In this document: piece by piece, positions 1-9,398 of the stretch | Numbering within the stretch: the first letter of the stretch is position 1 | How the letters are laid out: each line of letters begins with the position of its first letter | Origin: Kosakonia oryzae | Lineage (GTDB): Bacteria > Pseudomonadota > Gammaproteobacteria > Enterobacterales > Enterobacteriaceae | Direction: 5' to 3' | DNA: 64,000 nt | NCBI RefSeq assembly: GCF_001658025.2 | Contig: NZ_CP014007.2 | Span: 5,084,001 to 5,148,000 of the forward strand | Notes under the pieces: model-generated | Databases searched by the model: none | What the model was told of the DNA's origin: nothing | What the model saw: the letters and a program-made list of their open reading frames with translations, nothing else | Translations under genes and position numbers: made by a program

Positions 1-660
1 GTCGCTGTCGGTATGGTGCTGGCCTGCGTCGTGCAGTGGGAGTCGCTGAAAGGCAAAGCGATTTACCGCGTGCTGCTGATTCTGCCTTACGCGGTGCCAT
101 CGTTTATCTCGATCCTGATCTTTAAAGGGCTGTTTAACCAGAGCTTCGGTGAGATCAACATGATGCTGAGCGCGCTGTTCGGCATTAAACCAGCCTGGTT
201 CAGCGATCCGACCACCGCCCGCGCGATGATCGTGATCGTTAACACCTGGCTTGGCTATCCCTACATGATGATCCTTTGCATGGGTCTGCTGAAAGCGATC
301 CCGGACGATCTGTATGAAGCCTCGGCAATGGATGGCGCCGGGCCGTTGCAGAACTTTTTCCGCATCACTTTCCCGCTGCTGATCAAGCCGCTGACGCCGC
401 TGATGATCGCCAGCTTTGCCTTTAACTTTAACAACTTCGTGCTGATCCAGTTGTTGACCAACGGCGGGCCGGACCGCATCGGCACCACCACTCCGGCGGG
501 TTATACCGACCTGCTGGTGAGCTACACCTACCGCATCGCCTTTGAAGGTGGCGGCGGTCAGGACTTTGGGCTTGCCGCCGCTATCGCCACGCTGATTTTC
601 CTGCTGGTAGGCGCGCTGGCTATCGTCAACCTGAAAGCCACGCGCATGAAATTCGATTAA
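1..660 (+). CDS. malF: Maltose ABC transporter permease MalF, C-terminal part (5' truncated by window edge)
   Basis: Reading frame 1 is open from the first base and ends with TAA at 658-660, giving the last 219 residues of an inner-membrane permease. MalF pairs with MalG to form the channel of the MalFGK2 maltose/maltodextrin importer fed by the periplasmic protein MalE. The visible part is strongly hydrophobic. It has the EAA loop that docks on the ATPase MalK (EASAMDGAG followed by FFRITFPLL, around bases 320-375). MalF of E. coli is about 514 residues, so more than half lies outside the window. malG follows after 10 bases with an AGGAGG-type ribosome binding site, as in the malEFG operon. 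An internal ATG at base 13 is not the real start. Identity rests on close resemblance to the enterobacterial protein and on malG next door. Confidence 0.96.
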   Translation, partial: VAVGMVLACVVQWESLKGKAIYRVLLILPYAVPSFISILIFKGLFNQSFGEINMMLSALFGIKPAWFSDPTTARAMIVIVNTWLGYPYMMILCMGLLKAIPDDLYEASAMDGAGPLQNFFRITFPLLIKPLTPLMIASFAFNFNNFVLIQLLTNGGPDRIGTTTPAGYTDLLVSYTYRIAFEGGGGQDFGLAAAIATLIFLLVGALAIVNLKATRMKFD

Positions 661-670
661 GGAGGACGAT

Positions 671-1561
671 ATGGCTATGGTGCAGGCAAAATCGCAGAAG
701 CTGCGGCTGTTTATCACCCATGTGTTACTGCTGGTGTTTATTGCCGCCATCATGTTCCCGCTGCTGATGGTGGTCGCCATTTCGCTGCGTGAAGGTAACT
801 TCGCTACCGGCAGCCTGATCCCGGATAACATCTCCTGGGAGCACTGGCGGCTGGCGCTCGGCTTTAGCGTCGAGCACGCCGACGGTCGCGTTACGCCGCC
901 GCCGTTCCCAGTGCTGCTGTGGCTGTGGAACTCGGTGAAAATCGCCGCCATTACTGCCGTGGGCATTGTCGCGCTCTCCACTACCTGCGCATACGCGTTC
1001 GCCCGTATGCGTTTTCCCGGCAAAGCGACACTGCTAAAAGGGATGCTGATTTTCCAGATGTTCCCGGCGGTGTTGTCGCTGGTGGCGCTGTATGCGTTGT
1101 TTGATCGTCTGGGACAGTACGTGCCGTTTATCGGCCTGAATACGCACGGTGGAGTGATCTTTGCTTATCTTGGCGGGATTGCGCTGCATGTGTGGACGAT
1201 CAAGGGCTATTTCGAAACTATCGACAGCTCGCTGGAAGAAGCCGCTGCGCTGGATGGCGCTACGCCGTGGCAGGCGTTTCGCCTGGTGCTGCTGCCGCTG
1301 TCGGTGCCGATCCTGGCGGTGGTGTTTATTCTGTCGTTTATCGCGGCCATCACCGAAGTTCCGGTGGCCTCGCTGCTGCTGCGCGATGTCAACAGCTACA
1401 CGCTGGCGGTCGGCATGCAGCAATACCTCAACCCGCAAAACTATCTGTGGGGCGATTTTGCCGCTGCGGCGGTGCTCTCCGCCATTCCGATTACGCTGGT
1501 GTTCCTGCTGGCGCAGCGCTGGCTGGTCAACGGCCTGACCGCAGGCGGAGTAAAAGGTTAA
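671..1561 (+). CDS. malG: Maltose ABC transporter permease MalG
   Basis: This 296-residue protein has the same length and nearly the same sequence as E. coli MalG. It is the second membrane subunit of the maltose/maltodextrin importer MalFGK2. A first membrane helix lies near residues 15-38 and further helices follow. The cytoplasmic EAA loop ([16 protein letters not shown], about residues 189-205) contacts the MalK ATPase. The C-terminal end GGVKG reaches into the MalE/MalF interface in the known structure. The start is the ATG just after GGAGG at 661-665. The gene is the last of its operon: an ERIC repeat and a strong terminator follow. The operon is normally activated by MalT and CRP, but those sites lie upstream of the window. 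Confidence 0.98.
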   Translation: MAMVQAKSQKLRLFITHVLLLVFIAAIMFPLLMVVAISLREGNFATGSLIPDNISWEHWRLALGFSVEHADGRVTPPPFPVLLWLWNSVKIAAITAVGIVALSTTCAYAFARMRFPGKATLLKGMLIFQMFPAVLSLVALYALFDRLGQYVPFIGLNTHGGVIFAYLGGIALHVWTIKGYFETIDSSLEEAAALDGATPWQAFRLVLLPLSVPILAVVFILSFIAAITEVPVASLLLRDVNSYTLAVGMQQYLNPQNYLWGDFAAAAVLSAIPITLVFLLAQRWLVNGLTAGGVKG

Positions 1562-1579
1562 CTTTCATCGTTGTTATCA

Positions 1580-1702
1580 CGCCCTAAGTATTTCGGGTTA
1601 GAGCAAGGCGGCGACTGCACGAATCCCCTGGAGCTTACTGAAGTAAGTGACTGGGGTGAGTAAAGGAAGCCAACACAGCTATCACCCGAAAGATGACAGG
1701 CG
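1580..1702 (+). repeat. ERIC/IRU element downstream of malG
   Basis: A roughly 123-bp imperfect palindrome carries the ERIC core: GAATCCCCTGGAGCTTAC, then AAGTAAGTGACTGGGGTGAG, then AGCCAACAC. Its outer arms pair (CGCC...TTTCGGGT on the left with ACCCGAAA...GGCG on the right). ERICs are non-coding repeats of enterobacteria found in intergenic, usually transcribed DNA. This copy would lie in the 3' untranslated part of the malEFG mRNA, before the terminator at 1738. It differs from the other three copies in the window and so is not a recent duplicate of them. Confidence 0.9.
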
Positions 1703-1737
1703 TTGCCACTGCACCCTCAACTTAACTTGTGAAGTCG

Positions 1738-1765
1738 TTGGCGGCCCAAAAGGCCGCCTTTTTTT
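1738..1765 (+). terminator. Rho-independent terminator of the maltose operon
   Basis: A GC-rich hairpin (GGCGGCC, loop CAAAA, GGCCGCC at 1740-1758) is followed by seven T residues. It ends plus-strand transcription from malG. Its T run overlaps the stop codon of the convergent psiE gene at 1764-1766, so the two transcription units are packed tail to tail. Confidence 0.9.
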
Positions 1766-2174
1766 ATTCACGCTTTAGCCGTTTGGAGTTACATAACCAC
1801 AGGGTGATCACCAGCAGCAGGATCGCCGCAGAGTAGATCAGCACATCCATCGGCGACTGATGATCGACGATGATCAACCGCACGATCGCGGTGATGCCGA
1901 TATAGATAAAGTAGCGCAGCGGAAAATGGAAACCGGACTGAAAGTACTTCACAATCAGTGCGATAAATTCGAAGTAAAGGAAGTAGACCACCAGCCCTTC
2001 CACCAGCTCATACTTGCTGGTCTGTACCGGCGAAAACAGTACATCCGCCAGATGCAGCGTCTCTTTGCCCAGAAAAACAATCAGGATCAGCCCCAGGCTC
2101 AGCAGACCCAGGTTCAGCACGGTCTGCAAAATAGCAGAAACAAACTCAGCGCGTGGACGAGTTAGCGACGTCAT
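1764..2174 (-). CDS. psiE: Phosphate-starvation-inducible membrane protein PsiE
   Basis: The 136-residue integral membrane protein matches E. coli PsiE along its whole length. Four hydrophobic segments are visible (about residues 13-37, 53-75, 80-102 and 108-128). The charged linker [14 protein letters not shown] lies between the second and third, and the tail CNSKRLKRE is basic. The biochemical function is unknown. In E. coli the gene is induced by PhoB under phosphate limitation and repressed by cAMP-CRP. Candidate sites lie upstream. The neighbour malG matches the E. coli region, although xylE and yjbT, which sit on either side of psiE in K-12, are not present here. Confidence 0.96.
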   Translation of the reverse strand: MTSLTRPRAEFVSAILQTVLNLGLLSLGLILIVFLGKETLHLADVLFSPVQTSKYELVEGLVVYFLYFEFIALIVKYFQSGFHFPLRYFIYIGITAIVRLIIVDHQSPMDVLIYSAAILLLVITLWLCNSKRLKRE

Positions 2175-2218
2175 AACAGCACCTCATTTTATGTGGGGAA
2201 TTCCCTGTATAACGTAAA

Positions 2219-2263
2219 AATGTGATCTGGATCTACATTATTTACTTATCTTTTGTGACAGCA
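2219..2263 (-). promoter_or_regulatory. psiE upstream region: CRP-like site and partial Pho box
   Basis: TGTGA at 2221-2225, six bases, then TCTAC at 2232-2236 resembles a degenerate CRP site. On the minus strand CTGTCACAAAA (2252-2262) resembles one half of a Pho box. The known control of psiE by PhoB and CRP makes these plausible, but neither is a perfect match and no clear -10/-35 pair could be fixed. Confidence 0.4.
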
Positions 2264-2312
2264 CGTGGTCACATGTCTGGCTAGCCGTTTTTATGTAAGA
2301 GGAAAAAAGAGC

Positions 2313-2822
2313 ATGCTTACCCTGCGTAAAGCATCCGTGGACGACGCGGCGTTAATCAGCGAAATGGGCGTTGCCAGCTACATGCACCACTTTGCTCATC
2401 TGTGGCGTGAGCAGAGCGAATTACAGGATTTTCTCCGGCAAGAGTATGCCGTGCCGGTGCTGCAACAGAGCTTACAGGATGAAAAAAGTTGCTGGTTCAT
2501 CGCCAGCGATCCCTCGCCGGTTGGCTTTGCCAAAGTCTCCTGGCATCGCGCAGTCGATGACCATGGCCCTGTGGGAACGCTGCTGCATAAGCTCTATTTT
2601 CTGCCGGGAAAAACCGGCCGTGGCTACGGCGAAACGCTGCTGACGGAGATCGCGCGTATGGCGAAAAGCCGTGGCGAAACCGCGCTCTGGCTGGAGGTTC
2701 TCGATGCGAATCCCAACGCCCAGCGCTTTTATCTCCGCCAGGGATTCACGCACCTGAAAGAGACCTTGTTTAGTACCCCTTCTCAGCAAAGTACGCTGCA
2801 TATTCTTTGTAAACCGCTCTAA
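2313..2822 (+). CDS. GNAT-family N-acetyltransferase
   Basis: This 169-residue protein has the GNAT fold signature. The acetyl-CoA pyrophosphate-binding motif GRGYGETLL lies at about residues 105-115, after the strand VGTLLHKLYFLPG. The C-terminal motif NAQRFYLRQGF fits the strand-helix-strand that closes the fold. It probably moves an acetyl group from acetyl-CoA to an amine, but the substrate cannot be read. The start at 2313 is preferred to an ATG at 2265 because AGAGGAAAAAAGA precedes it and the conserved sequence begins there. The next gene starts 10 bases after the stop with its own AGGAG, so the two form an operon. Neither gene is at this spot in E. coli K-12. Confidence 0.85.
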   Translation: MLTLRKASVDDAALISEMGVASYMHHFAHLWREQSELQDFLRQEYAVPVLQQSLQDEKSCWFIASDPSPVGFAKVSWHRAVDDHGPVGTLLHKLYFLPGKTGRGYGETLLTEIARMAKSRGETALWLEVLDANPNAQRFYLRQGFTHLKETLFSTPSQQSTLHILCKPL

Positions 2823-2832
2823 AGGAGTCAGC

Positions 2833-3294
2833 ATGCCTGTCGCTACCGTGCGCCAGTCCGCCATCCGCAACGTAACCTGCGGCGAAAACGTGGTGATTTA
2901 TGAACCCGCCAATTTGTATGACTGCATTCTCGGCGACAATGTGTTTGTCGGCCCGTTTGTGGAAATACAGGGACATACGCGAATTGGCCAGGGGAGCAAA
3001 ATTGAGTCGCACAGCTTCATCTGCGAATACGTGACTCTCGGCGAGCGCTGCTTTATCGGCCACGGCGTGATGTTCGCGAACGATATGTTCCGCGACGGCA
3101 AGCCCAATCCCGATCGCGAAAGCTGGGGGCGCATTGTGATTGGCAATGATGTTTCTGTCGGTAGCGGCGCCACGATCCTGGCCGTCACCATTTGCGATGG
3201 TTGCGTTATCGGCGCGGGCAGCGTGGTGACAAAATCATTGCATGAGAAAGGGGTTTATGCGGGAAATCCGGCGCGGTTGCTGCGGCGGCTGTGA
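2833..3294 (+). CDS. Left-handed beta-helix (hexapeptide repeat) acyltransferase
   Basis: The 153-residue protein is mostly hexapeptide repeats of the form [IV]-G-x-x-x-x (for example IGQGSKIESHSF, LGERCFIGHGVMF, IGNDVSVGSGATI, VIGAGSVVTKSL). It ends in the typical cap AGNPARLL. Such proteins form trimers and transfer acetyl or other acyl groups from CoA or acyl carrier protein, often to sugar nucleotides. The motif FANDMFRDGKPNPDRE interrupts the helix where sugar O-/N-acetyltransferases have their active-site loop, and a preceding His (IGHGV) is a candidate catalytic base. It is co-transcribed with the GNAT gene upstream. The substrate is unknown. The nearby exopolysaccharide operon is transcribed convergently, so a functional link is only a guess. 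Confidence 0.85.
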   Translation: MPVATVRQSAIRNVTCGENVVIYEPANLYDCILGDNVFVGPFVEIQGHTRIGQGSKIESHSFICEYVTLGERCFIGHGVMFANDMFRDGKPNPDRESWGRIVIGNDVSVGSGATILAVTICDGCVIGAGSVVTKSLHEKGVYAGNPARLLRRL

Positions 3295-3298
3295 GAAG

Positions 3299-3321
3299 CC
3301 CCCTCTCCGGCGGAGAGGGGG
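3299..3321. terminator. Hairpin between convergent acyltransferase gene and yjbH
   Basis: A perfect 10-bp stem (3299-3308 with 3312-3321, C-rich arm then G-rich arm, three-base loop) occupies the 35 bases between the two stop codons. Its symmetry suits bidirectional termination, although neither side has a clean T run. Confidence 0.6.
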
Positions 3322-3329
3322 GTGGAGGG

Positions 3330-5420
3330 TTACTGGAAGTTGATCGTCTTATCGTTGGTCATATCATAAAGCTCAAACTTACGGCCCAGTTTCTGGCCGC
3401 CATCACGCGTCAACGGCGTCCAGCCAACGGCAGCGCGGCTGCGGGTCGGGCCGGTCGTGAACAGATCCAATGGAACAGAGATATACACCCCTTTGGTGAA
3501 TTCCCCTTCCCCATACTGCGCCGCCGAAACGTTGGTCTTCGTGGCATACGCGCCAATGACCACGCCGCTATCAAAGTGTTTCGAGACATCCAGCGTAACG
3601 CCTTTATCCCCTGCCAGATACTGCCCGGCGCTCGCTTTAATCAGCACATTGTCGGCGAACCACGGCGTCCAGTACGCGGTGAAGTGGCCGGTTTTCACGC
3701 TGTAATCGGTGAACTTCATCATGTCCTGCGGGCTGCGCCAGTCGCGCTGTTTCACGTAGTTGCCATCAATACCGAACGCCCAGTGACTATCGACCGGACG
3801 CCACAGCAATTCAGCCCCCGCGCCGCCAAACATGGTTTCCAGATAACCGGCATACACCTGACCATAGAAATTATTCCCCAGGTAGTGCATGTAGTTCGCT
3901 TGCATGTTGTTGACGTAGTAGTCATTTTGCACATATTCACGCACGCGGGTACGCACGCGCGGTAATGCCGAATCGCTGGAGGTATAGCTGAATTTATCGT
4001 AGTTGTTAGCCACGTTGGCGAACAGGCTGCCAGTGGTCAGTAAATGATCGGTCCACCACCAGTCGGCGGTTGCCATCACGCCAACCTGGTACATGTAGAA
4101 GCTTTCCGGGCCGCCGAACGACTGGTTCAACACCGGATCGATATGGAAATCGAACGACGATTTATCGATATACCAGCCCTGCTCTGTGCTGTCCGGCACA
4201 ATCGGCGTAACCCGTTTCTGCACCAGTTCTGTATCCTGCCCCAGCGGTTCCCCTTCCAGATGGCGCTTCAGGCTGGCGACATCCGTTTCAGTGGTGACGA
4301 TCGGCATATTAAGGCTATTTTCCGTCACGCGAATCGTGCGAATGCCATCCGGCAAGTCATTCATGATGATACGGTTTGCCCGCTCAATCCCTTCCTGGGT
4401 GTTACGGTATTTCACCTGCTGACCGGTCACATAGAGCGTATCGCCTTTCACCTGGATCTGCGGGTCGGCAAAACCGGCGTTATATTTCAACAGAGTAAGC
4501 TGATTAGCCACCACCGCATGTTGCAGGATCGCGTCCTGCGGCTGCGGTTGATACTTCGGCCGCGGCGCATCGCTGTAAGCGGGACGTAAATCGTTGAAAT
4601 TATTGCGCAGGGTAAAACCAAACATCCAGGTGTTGCCGCGCTCATAGCTCAGGTTGATGTCGGCCCAGTCGGTAATGCGGTAAATCGCGCCAACGTTCAC
4701 TTTGCTGCGCTGCGGCAGTTTCCCGGCATAATCCTGCTGATAGTTGTTACCTTCATACTCCAGTTTTAAACGCAGCGGGTTCCAGGGGGTCTGATATTCA
4801 ACCCCACCAAACAGAGCCGTCGGGCCGCGGAACATCTGGCTGGTATCGGTGGAGCCCGCCTGTTTGTAGCTGGTGTCGCGCGTACAGTATTTCTCGTCAT
4901 AAGAGCAGAGCGGGTTTTTGATATTGCCGCTGGTGCCGAGATAGCCCCAGCCAATACCGAGGGAGAAATCGAACGGCCCCCAGGCTTTGTTGGCGACCAG
5001 ATATTCGCCGTCAAACAGCCCTGTACCGCCGATATCCCGCGCGCCGAGGGAGACTTCCGGTAGCCAGTAGCCTTCCTGCCACAGGCGCAGTTTCACATCG
5101 AAGGCTTTATCTTTGTAGGTCTGATTGCCGGAGAAGGCTTCCACCGAGCTATATTTGCGTGTGCGCACGTCGGTATAACGTAGCGTCGTTTCCAGCCACG
5201 GGAAAAGCTGTATCGAGCCAGAATAGAAACGGTACTGATTGTTATCGCGGTAGTTAAAACTCAGTTCGCCTTCGCGCGACATGCGTGCGGTCGGTGTTTG
5301 CAGCAATCCCACGCCGCCAAAGTCCGACTGGGAGGGTCCCACCGGTTCAGGATAAGATTCTGCGTGACAGGCTGCGCTAATTCCCAGCGCCAACAGGCTT
5401 ATTACAAACGATTTTTTCAT
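3330..5420 (-). CDS. yjbH: YjbH-family outer-membrane beta-barrel protein of exopolysaccharide operon
   Basis: The 696-residue protein resembles E. coli YjbH (698 residues; related to GfcD of group 4 capsule). A signal peptide with cleavage after AACHA occupies residues 1-21. The rest is rich in alternating aromatic/polar strands typical of outer-membrane beta barrels, with the early motif [15 protein letters not shown]. It is the last gene of yjbEFGH, which in E. coli is controlled by the Rcs phosphorelay and makes or exports an exopolysaccharide of unknown structure. The stop of yjbG lies 2 bases before its ATG, so translation is probably coupled. The barrel is thought to pass polymer across the outer membrane, which is inference from family membership. 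Confidence 0.93.
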   Translation of the reverse strand: MKKSFVISLLALGISAACHAESYPEPVGPSQSDFGGVGLLQTPTARMSREGELSFNYRDNNQYRFYSGSIQLFPWLETTLRYTDVRTRKYSSVEAFSGNQTYKDKAFDVKLRLWQEGYWLPEVSLGARDIGGTGLFDGEYLVANKAWGPFDFSLGIGWGYLGTSGNIKNPLCSYDEKYCTRDTSYKQAGSTDTSQMFRGPTALFGGVEYQTPWNPLRLKLEYEGNNYQQDYAGKLPQRSKVNVGAIYRITDWADINLSYERGNTWMFGFTLRNNFNDLRPAYSDAPRPKYQPQPQDAILQHAVVANQLTLLKYNAGFADPQIQVKGDTLYVTGQQVKYRNTQEGIERANRIIMNDLPDGIRTIRVTENSLNMPIVTTETDVASLKRHLEGEPLGQDTELVQKRVTPIVPDSTEQGWYIDKSSFDFHIDPVLNQSFGGPESFYMYQVGVMATADWWWTDHLLTTGSLFANVANNYDKFSYTSSDSALPRVRTRVREYVQNDYYVNNMQANYMHYLGNNFYGQVYAGYLETMFGGAGAELLWRPVDSHWAFGIDGNYVKQRDWRSPQDMMKFTDYSVKTGHFTAYWTPWFADNVLIKASAGQYLAGDKGVTLDVSKHFDSGVVIGAYATKTNVSAAQYGEGEFTKGVYISVPLDLFTTGPTRSRAAVGWTPLTRDGGQKLGRKFELYDMTNDKTINFQ

Positions 5421-5422
5421 TA

Positions 5423-6160
5423 TTATTCCGGTATCCGATGCGTCAGGGACTGAAGGATGTCGGCATTCAGTTCGTCATATTCGTTGCTCCACAACCCCGG
5501 TGCAAAGCCAACGAAAATCACGCTGCCGGGCATCGGCTCTACGTGGCGGCGGTTCCAGTAAGCAACCGGCACTTTTTGTGTCTGGCCGGTGGGATAAATC
5601 ACCCATGCATAGCTGCGTTCCGCACCGCTGAGCAGGCTCATATCATCCAGATAACTCACCACATCCCTGCCTGGTGTAAACGGTTTTTTCCCTGGGCTGC
5701 TAATCAGCCCTACCACGGTAATCGTGGCCGGTTGCGGGCCCACCCACAGCGAGTATTCACCCTCCAGTGGACGGTTCGCCAGCCGGTGCGTACGAACGTA
5801 ATCCGGGTCAAGATTGACGATCTGCCGGCCGGTCACTTTCACCGCCTGCAACTGCTGGCGCAGTGAATTAATGGCGGCGGCAGTGTTACCGCTTTCGTCA
5901 GCAGCAAGCGTGCTCAGGCGCGTTAACAACACCTGATGCCGGGCCTGCTCCGCCTGCGTGGCGTGACGTTCACTGACGACGGCGCCGGGCCACCAGCTCT
6001 CTGCCAGCCGGGGTTGTGCGACCAGATCGCTCAAACGCGCGGCGTTGGATAACGTTTTCGGTTTACTGTCGCCAGCGATGTAAACATTCACCGTGCCAGT
6101 GGCCAGCGCGAGCGGAGAAGCGAGGCTGGCTAATAACAGAAGAAAAGTGCGCATCGTCAT
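5423..6160 (-). CDS. yjbG: YjbG/GfcC-family periplasmic exopolysaccharide protein
   Basis: This 245-residue secreted protein has the same length as E. coli YjbG. A signal peptide ([20 protein letters not shown]) precedes a mature part with the family features [36 protein letters not shown] and, near the end, [14 protein letters not shown]. GfcC proteins carry beta-grasp domains related to the SLBB domains of polysaccharide export proteins. A second ATG two codons in is an alternative start. It overlaps the yjbF stop by 4 bases and is followed directly by yjbH. The role in polymer export or modification is inferred from the operon. Confidence 0.92.
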   Translation of the reverse strand: MTMRTFLLLLASLASPLALATGTVNVYIAGDSKPKTLSNAARLSDLVAQPRLAESWWPGAVVSERHATQAEQARHQVLLTRLSTLAADESGNTAAAINSLRQQLQAVKVTGRQIVNLDPDYVRTHRLANRPLEGEYSLWVGPQPATITVVGLISSPGKKPFTPGRDVVSYLDDMSLLSGAERSYAWVIYPTGQTQKVPVAYWNRRHVEPMPGSVIFVGFAPGLWSNEYDELNADILQSLTHRIPE

Positions 6161-6795
6161 TGTTTAGCCGCCTTAATCAGTGTGGTCTTCACCGGGAACC
6201 AGTCTGCGCCCAGATACTGCTCCGACTGCCTGATTACCCCGGCGTCATCCACCCAGAAGCGGTTGCGCCAGCTCTTCTCGTCTGTGGTGACATCCTCGTC
6301 GAGAATACGCACCGCAGTGACATCATTCGCCAGCTTGATGGTGTCGGTGCCGTTCCAGTGGAAGACGGAGTGCGCGGTGGCATAGCGCACCTGTTTGTGC
6401 TCCGTCCAGCCCATGGTGCGCGTCCAGCTTGCACCATCAATAATTTGATTCGGTTTTGCCAGCGGATCGGATGTCAGGTTATTCACTTCAATCAGGTTAT
6501 CGCCGCTGAGTTGTGTTTTTACGATGCGGTAATGCTGCGTCACGATGGTCGCCTGATCCTGCGTTACCCATTTCTGCTGACCGTTTTCGTCGAAAGCGAG
6601 CACCACAAACAGTTGCGGGCCGTTGTTAAGCTGCATGTACTGGCTGGCATAGGGCATGTTGAGAATGTCTTCATCTGTCAGCTGCACGCCTGGCACGCCA
6701 AAAACGCTATCCCACAGTGAATTTCCCAGGCCTTTGATTTGGCCAGAACATGCCTGAAGCAGCAGGCAAATTAAAATAATACCAGGTCGCTTCAC
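6157..6795 (-). CDS. yjbF: YjbF/GfcB-family lipoprotein
   Basis: The 212-residue protein starts with a lipoprotein signal (MKRPGIILICLLLQAC). The lipobox LLQA-C puts the acylated cysteine at residue 16, and the next residue is Ser, which favours the outer membrane. The body matches YjbF of E. coli, a GfcB-type lipoprotein of the yjbEFGH operon (motifs QLFVVLAFDENG, QHYRIVKTQLSGDNL, WTRTMGWTEHKQVRYATA, ADWFPVKTTLI). It overlaps yjbG by 4 bases. Its role is probably structural or regulatory in exopolysaccharide export across the outer membrane. Confidence 0.93.
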   Translation of the reverse strand: MKRPGIILICLLLQACSGQIKGLGNSLWDSVFGVPGVQLTDEDILNMPYASQYMQLNNGPQLFVVLAFDENGQQKWVTQDQATIVTQHYRIVKTQLSGDNLIEVNNLTSDPLAKPNQIIDGASWTRTMGWTEHKQVRYATAHSVFHWNGTDTIKLANDVTAVRILDEDVTTDEKSWRNRFWVDDAGVIRQSEQYLGADWFPVKTTLIKAAKQ

Positions 6796-6821
6796 GACTC
6801 TTCTCCGAGAGGGGCGGAAAT

Positions 6822-6841
6822 AACCACACCGAAGTGTGGTT
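6822..6841 (-). terminator. Intra-operon hairpin between yjbE and yjbF
   Basis: AACCACAC - CGAA/TTCG loop - GTGTGGTT is a perfect 8-bp stem with a stable tetraloop, followed on the minus strand by ATTTCC. It has no full T run, so it more likely attenuates or protects mRNA between the highly expressed small gene yjbE and the rest of the operon than ends transcription outright. Confidence 0.6.
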
Positions 6842-6860
6842 ATAGTTAATGTACCCGTGA

Positions 6861-7103
6861 TTACTGAGTACTTGTGGTCGTGGTGGTCGTGGTTCCCGTG
6901 TTGGAGCCATCACCGCCACCGGTTGCCGCCAGCGCGACACCCACCGCGGACCCTACGGTGCTGACGCTCGTCGCAGCAGAACTACCTGCCGAGACAGAGG
7001 TCGCTGCCGACCCTGCCGCTTCACCGATTTGCACCGGTGCAGCAAAAGCAGAAGTCGCCGCAAGCGCGGATATGGCAAAAATGCCATACAGGACTTTTTT
7101 CAT
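6861..7103 (-). CDS. yjbE: YjbE, small secreted exopolysaccharide-operon protein
   Basis: The 80-residue protein begins with a clear signal peptide ([21 protein letters not shown]). The mature part is made almost only of Ala, Gly, Ser, Thr and Val (repeated SAATSVS units). It ends in a run of seven threonines encoded by short tandem codon repeats (6865-6895). It matches E. coli YjbE (about 80 residues), the first gene of yjbEFGH. The Ser/Thr-rich low-complexity sequence has no recognisable catalytic site, so a structural or matrix role is a guess. The simple-repeat tail is a likely site of length variation between strains. Confidence 0.9.
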   Translation of the reverse strand: MKKVLYGIFAISALAATSAFAAPVQIGEAAGSAATSVSAGSSAATSVSTVGSAVGVALAATGGGDGSNTGTTTTTTTSTQ

Positions 7104-7216
7104 ATCAATTTCCCTTCATTGAATGAATGGAGATTTACCTGAAAAAACTCAGGCGATATCGAGTATACACAACTAAAGCAGATGAATTACGCAACGGGAA
7201 ATAGCGGGGAATCTTT

Positions 7217-7230
7217 TAGGAGAATTGGCA
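7217..7230 (-). promoter_or_regulatory. Possible RcsAB-type box upstream of yjbE
   Basis: TAGGAGAATTGGCA matches the degenerate RcsAB box (T-R-V-G-A-A-W-A-W-T-S-Y-G-A) at about 11 of 14 positions, 114 bases upstream of the yjbE start. E. coli yjbEFGH is known to be under Rcs control, which is the main reason to report a weak match. Confidence 0.3.
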
Positions 7231-7452
7231 AATAAGGTACACCTGAGAAAGTAATTACATAAAAATGTGATGTAATTCAAATGATTAAATAATGACGAAA
7301 GGTTGATACAATAAGGCTAGTCCTAAAATGTATAGCAATGACTGGAAGTAATGACAGCTTTTTCAGATAAACCTGATCCCCGATATCTGCCGCAGAGAAT
7401 CATCACCTCTCCCTAATTTAGCAAAGGGAAAATATCAATATCAGAATCGCTT

Positions 7453-7486
7453 ATATATATTGTGGAAAGCCGGAACCAATATATAT
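7453..7486. repeat. Perfect 10-bp inverted repeat, AT-rich
   Basis: ATATATATTG (7453-7462) and CAATATATAT (7477-7486) are exact reverse complements around a 14-base GC-containing spacer. The structure sits about 70 bases downstream of pgi in its direction, beyond the pgi terminator. Function unknown. Confidence 0.7.
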
Positions 7487-7514
7487 GCACAGGGGATTAA
7501 TATATTCGGCAGGC

Positions 7515-7544
7515 AAAAAAAAAGCGCCGCCGGAGCGACGCTTT
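7515..7544 (-). terminator. Rho-independent terminator of pgi
   Basis: On the minus strand AAAGCGTCGC, loop TCCG, GCGGCGCTTT forms a stem with one wobble pair, followed by a run of nine T residues (A run at 7515-7523 on the plus strand). It lies 14 bases after the pgi stop codon and separates pgi from yjbEFGH. Confidence 0.92.
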
Positions 7545-7557
7545 GTCGGTGGTTCGA

Positions 7558-9207
7558 TTAGCCGCGCCAGGATTTGTAGCGGTTAATCAGACCGTTGGTT
7601 GAACTGTCATGGCTGGAGATGGCTTTATCATCGCCCAGCTCAGGCAGAATGCGGTTCGCCAGCTGTTTACCCAGCTCCACGCCCCACTGGTCAAAGGTGA
7701 AGATATTGAGGATAGCGCCCTGAGTGAAGATCTTGTGCTCGTAGAGCGCAATCAATGCACCGAGGCTAAACGGCGTGATTTCACGCAGCAGGATGGAGTT
7801 GGTCGGACGGTTGCCTTCAAATACTTTGAACGGCACAACGTGTTCCAGCGTGGCCGGATCTTTACCCTGGTCACGGTATTCCTGCTCAACCACTTCGCGG
7901 GATTTACCAAACGCCAGCGCTTCGGTCTGTGCGAAGAAGTTAGACAGCAGCTTCTGGTGATGATCGGAAAGCGCGTTGTGGGTGATGGCCGGCGCGATGA
8001 AATCACACGGCACCATTTTGGTTCCCTGGTGAATCAGCTGATAGAACGCGTGCTGACCGTTAGTGCCCGGTTCACCCCAGATAATCGGGCCGGTCTGGTA
8101 ATCCACGGCGTGGCCGTTACGGTCAACGTATTTACCGTTAGATTCCATGTTGCCCTGCTGGAAGTAGGCGGCAAAGCGGTGCATGTACTGGTCGTACGGC
8201 AGGATAGCTTCGGTTTCAGCACCGAAGAAGTTGTTGTACCAGATGCCGATCAGCGCCAGCAGCACCGGCAGGTTTTTCGACAGTTCCGTGGTGGAGAAGT
8301 GTTTGTCCATGGCGTGAGCGCCGGAGAGCAGCTCAACAAAGTTGTCGAAGCCCACGGAGAGGATGATCGACAGACCGATGGCAGACCACAGCGAGTAGCG
8401 GCCGCCCACCCAATCCCAGAATTCAAACATGTTCGCGGTATCGATACCAAACTCGCCAACCGCTTTACCGTTGGTGGAGAGGGCGGCGAAGTGTTTCGCA
8501 ACGTGTTTTTCGTCACCGGCAGTTTTCAGGAACCAGTCGCGCGCGCTATGGGCGTTGGTCATGGTTTCCTGGGTGGTGAAGGTTTTAGAGGCCACGAGGA
8601 ACAACGTGGTTTCCGGGTTCACTTTTTTCAGCACTTCGGCGATATGCGTACCATCGACGTTAGAAACGAAATGCATGTTCAGGTGATTTTTGTAAGGGCG
8701 CAGCGCTTCGGTGACCATAAACGGACCGAGGTCGGAGCCGCCAATACCGATGTTCACCACGTCAGTGATTGGTTTGCCAGTATAGCCTTTCCAGGCGCCT
8801 GAAATGATCGCTTCAGAGAAGGTTTTCATCTTCTCCAGTACAGCGTTCACTTCCGGCATCACATCTTTGCCATCAACCAGAATCGGGGTATTGCTACGGT
8901 TACGCAGCGCAACGTGCAGGACGGCGCGATCTTCGGTGCGGTTAATCTTCTCGCCGGAGAACATGGATTTAATGGCCGCTGCCAGTTCGGTCTCTTTGGC
9001 GAGCGCCAGCAGCTTGTCCAGAGTCTCTTGCGTGATGCGGTTTTTGGAGAAATCCACCAGCATCAGATCATCGAAGGTTGCGGAAAACTTACTAAAGCGG
9101 TCGCCGTCTTTCGCGAACAGATCCGCGATAGTGACATCCTTCATGTCAGCGTAGTGTTTTTGTAATGCCTGCCAGGCAGAGGTCTGCGTTGGGTTGATGT
9201 TTTTCAT
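7558..9207 (-). CDS. pgi: Glucose-6-phosphate isomerase
   Basis: The 549-residue enzyme interconverts glucose 6-phosphate and fructose 6-phosphate in glycolysis and gluconeogenesis in the cytosol. It has exactly the E. coli length. The family signatures are visible: the substrate-loop motif [12 protein letters not shown], the first PGI signature [15 protein letters not shown], and the second near the C-terminus ([17 protein letters not shown]) with the conserved Lys. The start [19 protein letters not shown] at 9207 is chosen over an in-frame upstream ATG at 9315 because the homologue begins there and because upstream codons lack conservation. It is a single-gene unit with its own terminator and is followed by yjbEFGH as in E. 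coli. Confidence 0.98.
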   Translation of the reverse strand: MKNINPTQTSAWQALQKHYADMKDVTIADLFAKDGDRFSKFSATFDDLMLVDFSKNRITQETLDKLLALAKETELAAAIKSMFSGEKINRTEDRAVLHVALRNRSNTPILVDGKDVMPEVNAVLEKMKTFSEAIISGAWKGYTGKPITDVVNIGIGGSDLGPFMVTEALRPYKNHLNMHFVSNVDGTHIAEVLKKVNPETTLFLVASKTFTTQETMTNAHSARDWFLKTAGDEKHVAKHFAALSTNGKAVGEFGIDTANMFEFWDWVGGRYSLWSAIGLSIILSVGFDNFVELLSGAHAMDKHFSTTELSKNLPVLLALIGIWYNNFFGAETEAILPYDQYMHRFAAYFQQGNMESNGKYVDRNGHAVDYQTGPIIWGEPGTNGQHAFYQLIHQGTKMVPCDFIAPAITHNALSDHHQKLLSNFFAQTEALAFGKSREVVEQEYRDQGKDPATLEHVVPFKVFEGNRPTNSILLREITPFSLGALIALYEHKIFTQGAILNIFTFDQWGVELGKQLANRILPELGDDKAISSHDSSTNGLINRYKSWRG

Positions 9208-9398
9208 AGCAATACTCTTCTGATTTGAGAATTGTGACTGCGGTCGATTGTAGCGCCTGCCGGGGAAAATTGTGATGGTTTTTGTGCCTGCCCCTCTGTT
9301 CTGCGGCTCAAGCACGGCGAAAATGGCCGATTATCCGCATAACATAAGCCATTTTACTGATTGCGAAAGCCGCATGAAAAATCCGCATAATCCCGGCG

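Larger units (their letters stand above)
7104..7513. other. AT-rich intergenic region between yjbE and pgi
   Basis: About 410 bases without a credible gene. The yjbE-proximal part must hold the yjbEFGH promoter, and an Rcs-like box is listed separately. A short dyad CTGA-(N)-TCAG lies at about 7140-7153, and a perfect AT-rich inverted repeat lies at 7453-7486. Base composition is much more AT-rich than the flanking genes. No open frame with codon use like the neighbours was seen. Confidence 0.6.

Noticed and set aside
7609-8802. 397-codon open frame opposite pgi
   Set aside because: Antisense shadow of pgi without recognisable domains.
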